This document shows, one piece after another, positions 45,040-56,175 of a DNA stretch of 64,000 nt. The DNA is from Phoronis australis (taxonomy: Eukaryota > Phoronida > Phoronidae). Position numbers and translations under genes: made by a program. The notes beneath the pieces were generated by a model. It did no database searches and was not told the DNA's origin. It saw nothing but the letters and a program-made list of their open reading frames with translations. The stretch is taken from the NCBI GenBank assembly GCA_002633005.1, contig NMRA01000479.1:193690-257689 (forward strand), in the 5' to 3' direction. Position 1 is the stretch's first letter, and the number at the start of each line of letters is the position of its first letter.

Positions 45040-45285
45040 TAAGGTATGGATATTAGTCCCCAGGTATGGAGGTTTGTGACTGGGTATGGAGATTGGTCCC
45101 AAGTATGTAGATTGATTCCCAGATATGGAGATTGGTCCTTGGCTATGGAGATTGGTCCCCGGGTATTAGATTGGTCTTCGGGTATGCCTTGATCCCTGAG
45201 TATGGAGATTGGTTACCGACTATGGCGATTGATCCCCGAGTGAGGCGAGTGGTTGCCAAGTATGGCGATTGCTCCTAGGGTAGAT
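45040..45285. repeat. About 22-bp degenerate minisatellite, about eleven copies
   Basis: The unit GGTATGGAGATTGGTCCCC is repeated with many substitutions. It lies in the POU6 intron between visible exons 4 and 5. Confidence 0.85.
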
Positions 45286-45587
45286 TTGGATGTACATTCA
45301 TGAGAGGCGGGTGCAATGCTCGTTCAGTTCCAGCACCCAACAATTTGGAAAGCTGATATTTTGTTGACTCTTTGTCAAAAAGTGTGGTTTGACTTGGCAA
45401 AAAATATTATTTTAATGAATTAGTAATAAATTTTAATTGAAAATGTGTGATGAGTATATTACTTTTGTTGTGGTTTCGTATTTCCTTTTAGCTTCACAGT
45501 TATTTCCACGATTTTATTTAAACATGTTTTTCAACAGATACATTTCATCACATTCTTTAATTGCTAGCTTTTCCTTCTTCCACCTAG

Positions 45588-45810
45588 AACAACACTAAAC
45601 CCAGGCCAGTTGTGGAACCAACATTCACCTACCCATCAATCACAGTTCCTCCCGCCCACTCGGTGACCGTGACAGCGCCCCCAAATACTCAGTCAACAAC
45701 ACCGTTACCTTCCATACAAACATTGACTCAGCACGCCCCTAGTGTTTTATCACAAGTCAGCCAGTCAACAGCCAATGGACTTCCAGCTAACATCAATCAG
45801 CTGTTGCCGA
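45588..45810 (+). CDS. POU6 exon 5 (visible), Thr/Pro-rich linker
   Basis: Acceptor TTCCACCTAG, donor CCGA then GTAAGT. Residues 191-264 run NNTKPRPVVEPTFTYPSITV, then PPAHSVTVTAPPNTQSTTPL and on to NINQLLP. Composition (Thr, Pro, Gln, Ser) fits the linker before the POU-specific domain. Phase 0 in, one base out. Confidence 0.85.
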
Positions 45811-46737
45811 GTAAGTGGACTTACTATTGGTCATTAAATCTGCAATAATGTGTTGTTTAGTCTTTGGCACTTGCGCATAACTTCAATTTGTTTGTGGAGA
45901 AGACAGTCAATGACTTGCTATGTTTTCAAGATGACTTTTGTGACCAGTAGTCAGAGTTTTGCAAATATCTTTTTGTGTTGTGAACCGTTAAGTAAAATAT
46001 TTCATGGTGTCAATGAAAATTTGTAATTTGTGACGTAACGTTAACTTGTGACGCAACGTTTATTTGTTGCTTTTCTTTGGTCTTTTTGCCTGCATGTGGC
46101 TAACTCTTTGTTTTTATCCCCTGTTAATCCTCACCAAGGGGTATGAGGTTTAGTTGTTCAATAAATTCTATCTTCATCAATCAATATCAGGTGCTGTCAA
46201 GGTTTATGTCTTCCTCTTAGGGTTACCAATAGAGCTGTTCATTGACCTTGACCTTGAGAGCTCAGCTGATGAACTTTTATTCTCAGCAAGGAAATTTTGT
46301 GATCTCATTTTTGATAAAACTTTGGTACCTTCAAGTTAATACTTCAAGTTTTCAAGATATCTAACATAGCTATCATCTGGATATTTTAGGAAAATTTGTC
46401 ATTGTATAACTGTTAGTCCTTGGAAAATAAAAATCTGAGTGATTCTGGCCAAAGTGAGTGACATGTTATCAATAGTTCATTTACAGTCCTTGTGGGGTCT
46501 CTCCTTTGCAGATGTTCCTTGTAAACAACATTCTAGGGCTGCAGGCCATAGACTCAGGACAATGTCAAGAAAAGTTAGTGTAATCACTTGCTTTGCTTGT
46601 AGTGCATGGCGATATCTCGTGAAGACTTGGGTTATCTCATGTTATCGTTTCATCGGGTCTATAGAATGCATCCCTGCATTTTGTTATTTACATAATTATT
46701 CTGTAATGAAATTACCTATGTATATTTGTTCTTTTAG

Positions 46738-46915
46738 ACACTGTCAGCAACAGTAGTGAAAAGACAACTGTGGATGGTATTAACCTTGATGAGATCAAAG
46801 AGTTTGCTCGCATGTTTAAGATCCGCCGCCTCTCTTTAGGCCTGACTCAGACTCAAGTGGGTCAGGCGTTGAGTGCCACTGAGGGCCCAGCATACAGCCA
46901 GTCTGCCATCTGTAG
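46738..46915 (+). CDS. POU6 exon 6 (visible), first part of the POU-specific domain
   Basis: Acceptor TTCTTTTAG, donor TGTAG then GTTAGT. Residues 265-323 contain DGINLDEIKEFARMFKIRRL then SLGLTQTQVGQALSATEGPA and YSQSAIC. This is almost identical to the POU6F1 sequence (DGINLEEIREFAKNFKIRRL). LSLGLTQTQVG is the helix-turn-helix region, and Q and T residues of the recognition helix are kept. The intron interrupts the R codon before FEKLDITP, as I recall for POU6 genes. Confidence 0.97.
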
Positions 46916-47360
46916 GTTAGTGCTGAAACTCTCAGTCAGCTAACTGTGTTTGGCCTGCATAAAATATTCAATCAGTTCTTGAGCAGTCAAGCTGTGTATC
47001 TTCTCACTGATTCACCCTGTCTGACTGTCTGTTAATGAATTGAAGCAGCTCACCTTTACAAAGCTGGCCTTTTAAAAGTGATGGATTTTGACACTCTTTT
47101 TACGTGCTGGTGATTGTGTGATATCACTTTGTATGGTCTTGTGAAAATATTTGTGACATATTTTGTATAATTTTGTAACAGAGTTTGAAATTTGCAATTT
47201 GGGTGGTGAATTAGATGGAATTGAGACTCCACAAATCTTTGTCATGAAGCATCGGAATTGGTTGCGTTTTTTCTCATGTTGTTCTGAAGTGAATAGTGTC
47301 AATCGTGATATCTTTATTTGACACTGCCGGCTCTTTGTACTGTCTGTTCATTGTCTCCAC

Positions 47361-47869
47361 AGGGCTTGGAATTTTCCGCGGAAACGCGGATTTCCGCTTT
47401 TTTCAAATGTTCTTTCCGCGCATTTTATTATATTTCCGCGTAAAAAAAAATCGGATTTGGTATAAAATTTCCGCGGCAAATTCCTGTCTTACCGCGGCGT
47501 TGCCGATGACGTTCACCTCGAAAAGCGGAAGTTGCTCTTTATGTTTCGGAGGAACGTAAATTGTCAACATTGCCGGGGCATCTGGGATAGCGTGGTGGGA
47601 TTTTCAATGGCGTCCCGTGTGATTGTAAACTGCGGTGACAAATACTACGGCTCTGCAGCCAAAAATGTGTGGGGGTCGGAGTGGATGGATGAGATAAAAA
47701 GACGCAGACGCATGCTACTGATGGCAGTAACGTTTTTTTTTCTTTAGTCCTACCGATTTTTGTCGGCGAAAGGTTCACATTGACTATTTCAAGGCTGGGT
47801 AGCGACTAGCGCGCATGTTTTGGGCCGTAAAAGTTTCCGCGTTTTTTGTCATTGGTCATTCCAAGCCCT
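47361..47869. mobile_element. hAT-like MITE in a POU6 intron
   Basis: The inverted ends CAGGGCTTGGAAT (47360) and ATTCCAAGCCCTG (to 47870) are flanked by GTCTCCAC and GTCTCCAA, an 8-bp duplication with one mismatch. The interior carries repeated TTTCCGCG motifs near both ends, the subterminal iterons expected for hAT. About 510 bp with no transposase. It sits inside the intron that splits the POU-specific domain. Confidence 0.8.
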
Positions 47870-48050
47870 GTCTCCAAGAAAACGTGTCATGTGGTTTCAG
47901 CACAAGACTGCAACAGCTCAATCAGGCAAGAATGCCACCTGGTGTCTAAATCTAGATTGTCTAAAATGGTACTGTTTCCAATTTTCTTTTTGATGATGTG
48001 ATTATAATTTATTTCATTTTGTTTCATTTTCTTTGTTTGGTGTTATGTAG

Positions 48051-48176
48051 GTTTGAGAAACTGGATATTACACCAAAAAGTGCTCAGAAAATCAAGCCAG
48101 TGTTGGAGAAGTGGATGGGTGAAGCTGAGGAACGCTACAAGAATGGCTTGTCTAACTTGACAGATTTTATTGGAAG
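48051..48176 (+). CDS. POU6 exon 7 (visible), second part of the POU-specific domain
   Basis: Acceptor GTTATGTAG, donor GGAAG then GTTTGT. Residues 325-365 are FEKLDITPKSAQKIKPVLEK then WMGEAEERYKNGLSNLTDFI and G. FEKLDITPKSAQK is the fourth helix of the POU6 POU-specific domain, and the linker that follows is short, as in POU6. It leaves two bases for the homeodomain exon 11.3 kb away. Confidence 0.96.
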
Positions 48177-48331
48177 GTTTGTCATTCACTCCCATCAACT
48201 TTGCCATCCTTCCCTGTTTCTCTCTCAATTTACATAATTATGAAGGTCTTTTTAAAAAACTGTGTCCTCGCTTAAGAGGGCACCCACAGTTTAGATGTAA
48301 GGGTAAAATATAACATTTTAAACATTTTTGT

Positions 48332-49445
48332 CCCGCCACATATTTATGTGTGGACGCATCACGCCATCATCCCCATCCCGCCTCTGGTGCTCTATCTTCA
48401 AACCCCTTTGATGTATGCTCATGAAATTTTGCATATGTTCCTCTCATGAATGGGACGGCATGATTGAACTTTCAAACGGATCTGACAACATGTGTGCACT
48501 CGAGTGGCAATTTTAGTTTTGTATGTTGACTTCTGTATCTTCAAAGGTCCTCAACGGACTTTCATAAAATTTGATAGATAGACATCTATTAGTGAGATGA
48601 TGTTAACCTCCTATTTTCAGATGGATTCGACGTATTTTGTGCCACTTGGTGGCCATTTGTTTTCGAGTGTGTTTTTGGCATCCGCACTTTATCAAACAAA
48701 CCACTTTTTTATTGATGATTGTGAAAATTTGGCATATTTTTATGTTCTTACTATGAAGAGGTCGGCTGTTAATGGTTTTCTGACGACTTCGACTACTGTG
48801 GCGCCTCCTAGTGGCAGTTTTGTTTGTTTTGCACCCATGGCTGTATCTCAACGCTCTGCAAGATCATTGCTAAAATTAAAAATTGAAGATTGACAACAGA
48901 TGACTACTTTCGGACAGAACCGACTACCGGTGTGCCCCCTAGTGGCGTTTGATGTGTGTATCTTCAAAGGTTTTCAACGGGTTTTCATAGAATTTGGAGT
49001 GAGACAACACTATCCTCATATTTCCTGGTGAATTTGAGATATTTTGTGCCACTTAGTGGCCATTTTTACTGTTTCCGTGTCCGTTTTTTGGCTTCCTCCC
49101 CTTTATCAACCAAATCACTCTAAGGATGATTGTGAAAATTGGCATATACTGTGAACAGAACGGCTGACTATGATTTTCCGATGATTACGATTTCTGTGGT
49201 GCCCCCTAGTGGCAGTTTTTGTTGTTGTTTTTTTGTGGCCATATATCTCCTAAACCCTCTGCGTGATGTTTTATTAAATTTAGCAATTGTATTTATATGA
49301 AATTGACAATAGATGGTGACTTTCAGACGGATATGACGAGCGCTGTACCCCCAAGTGACAATTTCATTTTTTCCGTTTTTCACTGTTTCTCTGAAGCTCC
49401 GTAATGGATTTTTTTAAAATTTGGGAAATATCTTTCTATTAAACC
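48332..49445 (+). mobile_element. Family A copy A3, first part
   Basis: Left end CCGCCACATATTTATGTGTG-GACGCATC, then modules with GTGCCCCCTAGTGG at 48932 and 49199 and weaker cores at 48640, 48807 and 49045. It breaks off at CTTTCTATTAAACC (49445), where the 4.3-kb THAP element begins. It resumes at 53777 and again at 55344. Confidence 0.75.
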
Positions 49446-50089
49446 ATAGATTATAGACAACAGATCCGCAACTTCGACATTTTCTTCCGTGCTATCCAAC
49501 AGGAGGCGACACTCTCCTAAATTATCTAGTGCAGTTTCTGGTTAGTATATTTTGACGGGAAATTCTCGCATCTACTTTACTGTCCAGTTCAACAAAAAAA
49601 ATAAATTCGGCATTGAAACGCTGTTCAAAGTCTTCCAATAGTAGTAGTGTTGGTATTATGAGTACTTTTGGCAATGCTACTGGTAATTTATTACAAAATT
49701 CAAACTTCGGTGCCAACTGATTATGTCGTCTGCTTGCCCAATAGCAGCATAATTATCGGACAGTTTGTGATTCATGGTTCACATACTGAGAAAACAACGA
49801 AAGCATATTTATGCACAAATTCTAAGAAGTTCCTGTGAATGCAAAATATACTTATATAACGTTTTTGTTTTAGAAAATTATTAATTTTGTTCGGATTAAG
49901 AAATGCGCCTCTGCAACGATTTCACTGGTTTAACCTTTGTATGTTTATAATTCAACATTGTCAAGTGAGCAGTTCTTCTGGGAAGTGTTAAGTGGCCCTT
50001 AAAAGGACTGTTGGTTGTACTATGCATGAGCCTTAGGTACGGATAGCCTGAAATGGTTATTAAAAGAACCGTTGAATAATTCAACATAA

Positions 50090-50463
50090 ATCTCATAGTA
50101 TACCGTGCTCACTCAAGTACTGAAGGTCCTCATCATTTAAGTTTTCATCAGGGAAGGTTGGATGAAAATATGACAATATTGATGACAGTTGTAATACCTT
50201 ATATAGATGTTACTGTTCTCCAACGTTATCACGAACCCTGCCTCTTTCAGTTCTTGTTCCTGGATCCACAAGCAATCCTTGGGAAAAAAGACATATAACA
50301 AAACGAATCAAATTTCGAAAATCATTGCCTTCGAACGATTCCGTGTTGCTGTCGTCTGACTGATGTCCCTCCCCAACATGCATGTCGAAAATCGACGTCA
50401 CAAGTGATGGAAACTTGTGTCGTTTGTTTCTAACTTTTAACAAATTTTTTAAGAAAGGGGTGT
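50090..50463 (-). pseudogene. Putative C-terminal transposase remnants
   Basis: Two minus-strand coding-like pieces. HPFLKNLLKVRNKRHKFPSL opens a frame ending at a stop at 50210. Further downstream LSSILSYFHPTFPDENLNDE and DLQYLSEHGIL end at a stop near 50090. Acidic, Leu-rich C-terminal sequence on the same strand as the THAP start suggests exons of one transposase-like gene. I do not recognise the family from these pieces. Confidence 0.35.
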
Positions 50464-50968
50464 ACTGATGTTGTCTAAGGTTGATAGATCATAACTTTTG
50501 GTTTTTACAGTACATTTATCGTGTTGAATGCATTTATATTAAGTGGCCTTATTGAGTTCAACAGAAAATAAATTAAATGTAACACAATTAAGTTTTGAAA
50601 ATAAATAGAGCAGTAACAGGACTCCCTATGAATCAAGCTTGTTTTCGAAAACTTTCAACCGTTGGCGATCTGATTGGTTCATGCGCTTACGGCGGGAAAA
50701 TGATAGACCAATTATTGTGCACGTGTGCACTGTAGCAACACTTTGTATTTTATTCTTATTAGCCAATCTGTTGATACAGTAAATTTCCTTATTTATGCAC
50801 ATCCTGATTTGACAGCCACTTGGGCTTGTTGGGTTCTACCATATTGGGGTTGGCATAGGAACCCACCTGGTGCTTACTCAAATGGGCTTCATTATATCGA
50901 CGATTTCAAATTGTGTAGGTGAAGTCAATAAACAAAGTGGATGATTATCATCACCGGAATTTCATCAT

Positions 50969-52327
50969 TACTGTAATCGTTCGGGTTAACGCCCTGGGCG
51001 GTTAAATTGGCGAACCCAAAAAATCGGGGGTGGGCGGTTAACCAGACATGGGCGCTTAAACGTGAAATTTCAAGAAATCGGGGGGGGCGGTTAACTGAAC
51101 ATGGGCGCTTATTACGACAGGCAACCGCCCTGGGCGGTTAATCTTACCTTATGATCTGAGTCACCACACGTACTAAGCCACATACTGGGATCGCCTAACA
51201 CTTTGAAAAGAACTTTATCGCCACCAAGTGCGTACTCTGCGCACTCTAATTAACAAATAGTTTCGAAAATGTAGAGTGTGGTCAAACTCCGAACGCTTGC
51301 ATAGAAAGTTTGCTGCATAATATGGCGCCTCAGGTGAGACCGATTATTGCGAATTATGCTCATTATTTCACTATACTTCGCAGACGTTGAACATGTTCAC
51401 CTGCGTAGCAGACGGTAGCTGTGCTGTCGTTTTAACCCAGTTGTGGTCACGTGCTGACCCATTTTTCCTGTTTGATCAGTGCACTCCCATAATAAACAAC
51501 TTAACTGACGGTCACGTAGACAAGGACTACCAGCAGTTCCGAATTTCAGTTCAAAATTATTTCGAGATAACAGAATGTACTCCTGGTCTGAATGGTCAAA
51601 AAGCATAAAAATGTATAATCAATCACGAAATCGGGTTCAACTATTCAGTTGCCATGCACTGTGACGAGAGTACTCGAAAGACGGGGATCTCGATAACCCG
51701 GCAATTACACTCACCAAAATATAAAGAATTTATCAACTTTTCGCGGTTTATGGGAATTCTTCAAAATCCCGAGAGCTTACAACCTAAAGCGCATTGAGAG
51801 GGTTGGCAAAACCAATGTCACATTTCTCTGACCTGGTTATTTCGAATGCATCTTTTATATAGTGCACTGTAGTCGATAACTCAGTGCGGCAGAGATTGTG
51901 GCTGAAAGTGGAGGTGTAGACGCCAGCGCGGTTCCTAAAGTTTGCGAACATGAGAAGAAAAGAAAGTGACAAAGTGTTCAAGTATTACATTTTGAAGTTA
52001 ATCGATGACCCGTTACAATAATTTGTTACTGGTATCATAATTCACATTGCTAAACCGCGGTCTCTGAGGCCGTCGTTGCACTCAATGTTATCATCGATCT
52101 TAATCTAAAAGGTTGGGGATTCGCGTTTCCTATTAGCACAGGGCGGTAATCACCAATCGTCAAAAGTAGAAGATGGGCGCTTAACCGAGAGGTGGGCGCT
52201 TAATTGGAAATCTTCAAAATTAGCAGGGGGGCGGTTAACCGAGCAGTGGGCGGTTAAATCGAAAATCCACCTAAAGTAGGGGTGGGCGGTTAACTGAGCA
52301 TGGGCGTTAACCCGAACGATTACGGTA
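50969..52327. mobile_element. Non-autonomous TIR element, TACYGTAATCG family (E2)
   Basis: Left CTGTAATCGTTCGGGTTAAC and right GTTAACCCGAACGATTACGG are inverted with one mismatch and flanked by TA. Each subterminal region holds four or more GGGCGGTTAAC/TGGGCGCTTAA iterons (51000-51140 and 52140-52310). 1,359 bp, no recognisable ORF. It is nested inside the THAP element. Confidence 0.85.
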
Positions 52328-52478
52328 GTATCTTTTGCCGGGTGCTCAAATTTTTTGAGACTAGGGATTGTCACATTTGTAAGGTAGAAGTGTTTCGCTG
52401 GAGTTCCAGGTCTGTAGCATTATTTATACCTGACCAAAATTAAAAAAGAGGCCCTTGTTTAAATCAGGAGCTGCATAA

Positions 52479-52621
52479 AAATAATTGCAGGCGGTCTGAT
52501 ACACGTTGTACCAGACGTGCGCAGGCAGCGCACGTGCGCCCATTGCACTGATCACTTGGAACCATTTTTATGGTTTATTAATATACAATTAAACCGAGCT
52601 GAGGAACTTGAAACCTGATTC
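52479..52621 (-). mobile_element. SINE-like fragment, same family as 58360-58518
   Basis: It aligns over about 140 bp with the 58.4-kb insert: ATAATTGCAGGCGGTCTGAT, CACGTTGTACCAGACGTGCG and AAACCGAGCTGAGGA are shared. The right-hand part of the 58.4-kb insert is missing here. Confidence 0.65.
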
Positions 52622-52629
52622 CCGGCAAT

Positions 52630-52877
52630 TTTTTGGCAGTGGTATTTTCTGAAAAATGGTCGTAAGTTAACAACAAAGTTTGATAGCAATGTACTGCAAT
52701 TTTGTAGATTGCTGTCCTGGGCTACAGATGCGTCACAGAGCATAAATTTAATGAATACTAGCATAAGATTTCACCTGTTTCGGAAACCGGGATTCAATCA
52801 CTTTTAGGCTATAAGTGCTCCCTTCCTGAAGCGATTTTTTCTAAGCGCCCTGGCCACTTATTCGGACGAATACGGTA
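52630..52877 (+). mobile_element. Right-end fragment of the E3 TIR family
   Basis: It aligns with 55095-55343: GCAATGTACTGC, ACAGATGCGTCACAGAGC, CTTCCTGAAGCGA, and the terminus TTATTCGGACGAATACGGTA. Only the right end is present. Confidence 0.75.
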
Positions 52878-53364
52878 ATATTTCAGAAGGACAATACTTA
52901 GTATCCTTTATGCACGGGACCCTTTTATTACATTAGGAGTGGGATTGGTTCATTATGTACACTGGAGGTGGCATAGGACTTTACAAATCTGGTTGAAGAA
53001 TTGTGTTTTCGTCATAAACGTTCGTTTGAAAGGCTTAAGTTTGGAAATTGTTAGGACTTTGTGCAGAAATTTAAAATCCATTTTTCCGCTTAACATTGAA
53101 GAATAAAAACAACTTTCACACCCCTCTGGTGTTCCTGTTCCATGTTTGCAAAGAAGTTGGTTGTATTTTCGTAGACTGCAATGTACTTGGCTAAGATGGT
53201 TTAGAGATTTTGTGCGGCTTATATTCGACATGAAATAAGTGTGTAACCTGCTGTTGAATTGTGAGATAGATTTCGGGAAGGCAAATTGGTTATTTCTGGA
53301 CTATTAATGTGATCTTTATTGATGTTAAAGGTTTTACCGGCATTCAATTTATTTGTTCATGGGT

Positions 53365-53643
53365 TTATAAATCGGCTAAGTCTGTGATCCAAATCCCGAC
53401 GAAATGTGCGCATTCTGCTGGGATAGTAACCGCCTGATTAGGGCCAGCGAAGATGACTAATTTGGTTAATTCGCACACTAGGCTATGGCTGAAGTTCCTC
53501 GTAAGGACAGGAGTTCGTGAATCACTATTTTTTGAAAGGTTTTTCTTCCACAGCCGATTTTGGGGTCTCCGTACGCTATGGAAGCTAACGCCTTTGCATT
53601 TCGCCTGTGTGGCTGAACACCCGGCCACACACCAACCGACCAT
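53365..53643 (-). pseudogene. THAP domain start of the 4.3-kb element
   Basis: From the ATG at 53643 the minus strand reads MVGWCVAGCSATQAKCKGVS, FHSVRRPQNRLWKKNLSKNS. This has the THAP C-x3-C pair followed by the conserved tryptophan at the usual distance. The expected C-x2-H-F is not intact: the frame reads SLVCELTK, so an indel or an intron follows. Different in sequence from the THAP domains of the TTAA elements, so a separate family. Confidence 0.6.
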
Positions 53644-53776
53644 GATTAGCAAACGACGTACTTGCCGGAAATAACACCAGATAATTTGGCCAGGTGTCGC
53701 TAGTGAATAATGATCTAACAGCACAGATTTTGTCCATTGAAAGTATACGGAGTTGGCGGTCCATGTACTATAGTCT

Positions 53777-53877
53777 ATTATTATACAAACGGTAACATGC
53801 TTCTGTTTTCAGAGGGATTCGACATGTTTTGCACCATTTTGTGGCCATGTTCACTGTTTTCTAATCTGTTTTTAGCA
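53777..53877 (+). mobile_element. Family A copy A3, middle part
   Basis: TCTGTTTTCAGAGGGATTCG, then TTTGCACCATTTTGTGGCCA and CTGTTTTCTAATCTGTTTTT: a family A module stretch that continues the sequence left at 49445 and stops at the TIR of E3. Confidence 0.7.
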
Positions 53878-55343
53878 TACTGTATTCGCCCTAATAAGCG
53901 CCCATGCCCCTATAAGCGCCCCCACACGTTTTCAGACTTTGCTAAAATAAGTGTCCAGTCCATGAACGCTGTGTACATGCGAAAAATGCCTTAACTACAG
54001 TCTTAAAATTCTACAGTAACATCTTCAATTTGTCAACAAGATCCAACAGTCCTGAAAAAATCATTGTGCGCGGAATTTTGTAGACCACGAGCCTCAACGC
54101 TATTTCGGTATTAAGCTGTGACAGTACACTTCAAACTTCCGCCATGCTTCAAAGAGAACGCAAAAGTTTTGCTGATCTTGCGAAGGACGTGTCCTATTAT
54201 GGTCTGGCCTTTCAGAACAGACGCAGCGTACTTGTCAAAGGGACGAATTGTATCTTTTCAATACAACAGGAATCCAAATTTCTTTGTACACGCCAAAACT
54301 GCGAATGGAAGACCAATAAAAACTTGACCTTTGTTAAAAGCCCGTGACCAGGAAGCGCGCGCTACATGCAAGTACCCGTCATCGAAGATAAGTCTTCGGC
54401 AACTATCCATTCATGAAACGGGTAGCATAGCATCAGCAAAAATTATATACTGGCACTTATTTCCGAAAGTTTCTAATACCGTAAAAACGTTTGCGTTATT
54501 TGTAGGAGGAATTACTTTAAATTAATTGTAATTAGTGTTTTTAAAGTCAAAATGACCCACTGATAGTGAACACTTCCGCACCCTTACACTCCCCGAATCT
54601 CCAGAAAAATAACTGACTGTCACGCATCCAGTCACCCGGCGACTCAATATCGGCTTTACCGAGACAATTCTTGAACGTTTTTTAGCACATAATATCAACA
54701 AGTGCTAAATAAAACACGTTCTGCTTTACTGCTTGAGTTAATTTCTTTAGTTGCACACCTAGACCGTTACATCACGTTTACTCTGGCAAATGAACTCTGA
54801 TGACACACGCGCTTGCTGTCCCACACACGCAGACTAATTTCAAAACAAACGTCACGTGACAACAACGTGTGTTCATCCAGAGATTTTTCTAGTCTTACGG
54901 AGTACGATCTCGCACAGAATTGGACTTAATGTGCCGTTAATCCTGACTCCGCAGGAACTTAAAATGTTAGGGATGCTATTTTGAAAACTTATGGAGGACT
55001 TCAGGTGATTTGTTGAGTCGAAACTATATTTTTACTCACAAATTCAAGTTGATCCATGAGCGATCGCAAGGCAGCGAGGCATCAGTCGGCGAGTTTTCGC
55101 ACTGGGATTTTCTGAATAATGTTTGTAATTTAACAGCAAAGTTTTATAGCAATGCACTGCTACTTCATAGAAACTCTGTCATAAGTTACAGATGTGTCAC
55201 AGAGCGCAATTTTGATGAATTCTAGCTTACGATTTGACCTGTTTTGGAGACCGGGTTTTAACCACTTTGGGCTACAATAAGTGCCCCCTTCCTGAAGTGA
55301 ATTTTTCTAAGCGCCCTGGGCGCTTATTAGGGCGAATACGGTA
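53878..55343. mobile_element. Non-autonomous TIR element, TACYGTATTCG family (E3)
   Basis: Left CTGTATTCGCCCTAATAAGC and right GCTTATTAGGGCGAATACGG are inverted with one mismatch, TA at each end. It is inserted within the phrase TCTGTTTTT-GGCGTCCACCCCTC of family A copy A3: the left half of the phrase precedes it, the right half (CCCTTCTATCAACCAAACC) follows it. 1,466 bp, no recognisable transposase. Relatives at 8283-8827 and 52630-52877. Confidence 0.9.
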
Positions 55344-56165
55344 TGCCCTTCTATCAACCAAACCACTTAAAGGATGATTTTGAAAATTAGCATTTATGTT
55401 TCTACTGTGAAAAGGACAGTTGATGATGATTTTCGGACGACTCGAACTACTGTGGCGCCTTCTAGTAGCATTTTTTGTGTCTATGGTGTATCTCCCAAAC
55501 CCTGAGCAGGATCTTTATTAAATTTGGCATGGGTAATTTATATGAACTTTACAACGGACAATGACGACATTTGGATGGATCCAACTACCGTTTTGCCCCC
55601 CTACTGGCAATTTTATTTTTTGATGTCCTCTGTATCTTTGAAACTCGTATTAAGCAGTTTTTATGAAATTTATTAAATAGGCATAGGAGCTAACAGGTTC
55701 CCCTTTTCAGATAGATTTGACGTATAGCGGCTGTTGTCATGGAATTTTGTAAATAGGTTTCTATTAAGGAGACAACAACATCTTCTCATTTTCGGGCGGA
55801 TTTGACGTATTCTGTGTCACTCGGTAGTCATTTTAAAAAAATTTTAGTAGGTTTTTGACATCACCCTTTCCATCCAACAAACCACTTGAAGGATCATTAT
55901 TTAGATTTGGAAATGTGTTCCTGATGAGAAGACAGGCTGACGTTGATTTTCGAACTTTTACACTACTCTGGCCCACTAGTGGCAATTTTTTGCGTCCACG
56001 GCTGTATCTCCCTTACCCTTTGCAAGATCTTCCTAAAATTTAGCAGATGTGTTCCTAAGGAGATGACAACAAATGACGGTCAGTTTCAGACCATTCCAAC
56101 TTCAGCTTAGTTACCTAGTGGCATTTTTATTTTTTAAGTTTGCCTCTTTAACTTCAGAGTTACTT
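55344..56165 (+). mobile_element. Family A copy A3, last part
   Basis: It resumes at CCCTTCTATCAACCAAACCA and continues with modules whose CTAGTGG cores are decayed (GCGCCTTCTAGTAG at 55457; CCCACTAGTGGCAA at 55970). No right terminal hairpin is seen before the next copy starts at 56176. Confidence 0.65.
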
Positions 56166-56175
56166 GATACTTTTT

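Larger units (their letters stand above)
49446..53776 (-). mobile_element. THAP-bearing TIR element of about 4.3 kb (P-like?)
   Basis: It interrupts family A copy A3: the host module stops at 49445 and continues at about 53777. The ends are imperfectly inverted: left ATAGATTATAG...GATCCGC-AACT, right (reverse) ATAGACTATAG...GACCGCCAACT. A minus-strand THAP domain starts at 53643, close to the right end, and coding-like C-terminal remnants on the same strand end at about 50090. This layout (THAP at one end, transposase remnants towards the other) fits a P-element-like transposon, but I could not confirm an 8-bp target duplication. The TIR element at 50969-52327 and the fragments at 52479-52877 are inserted within it. 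Confidence 0.5.
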
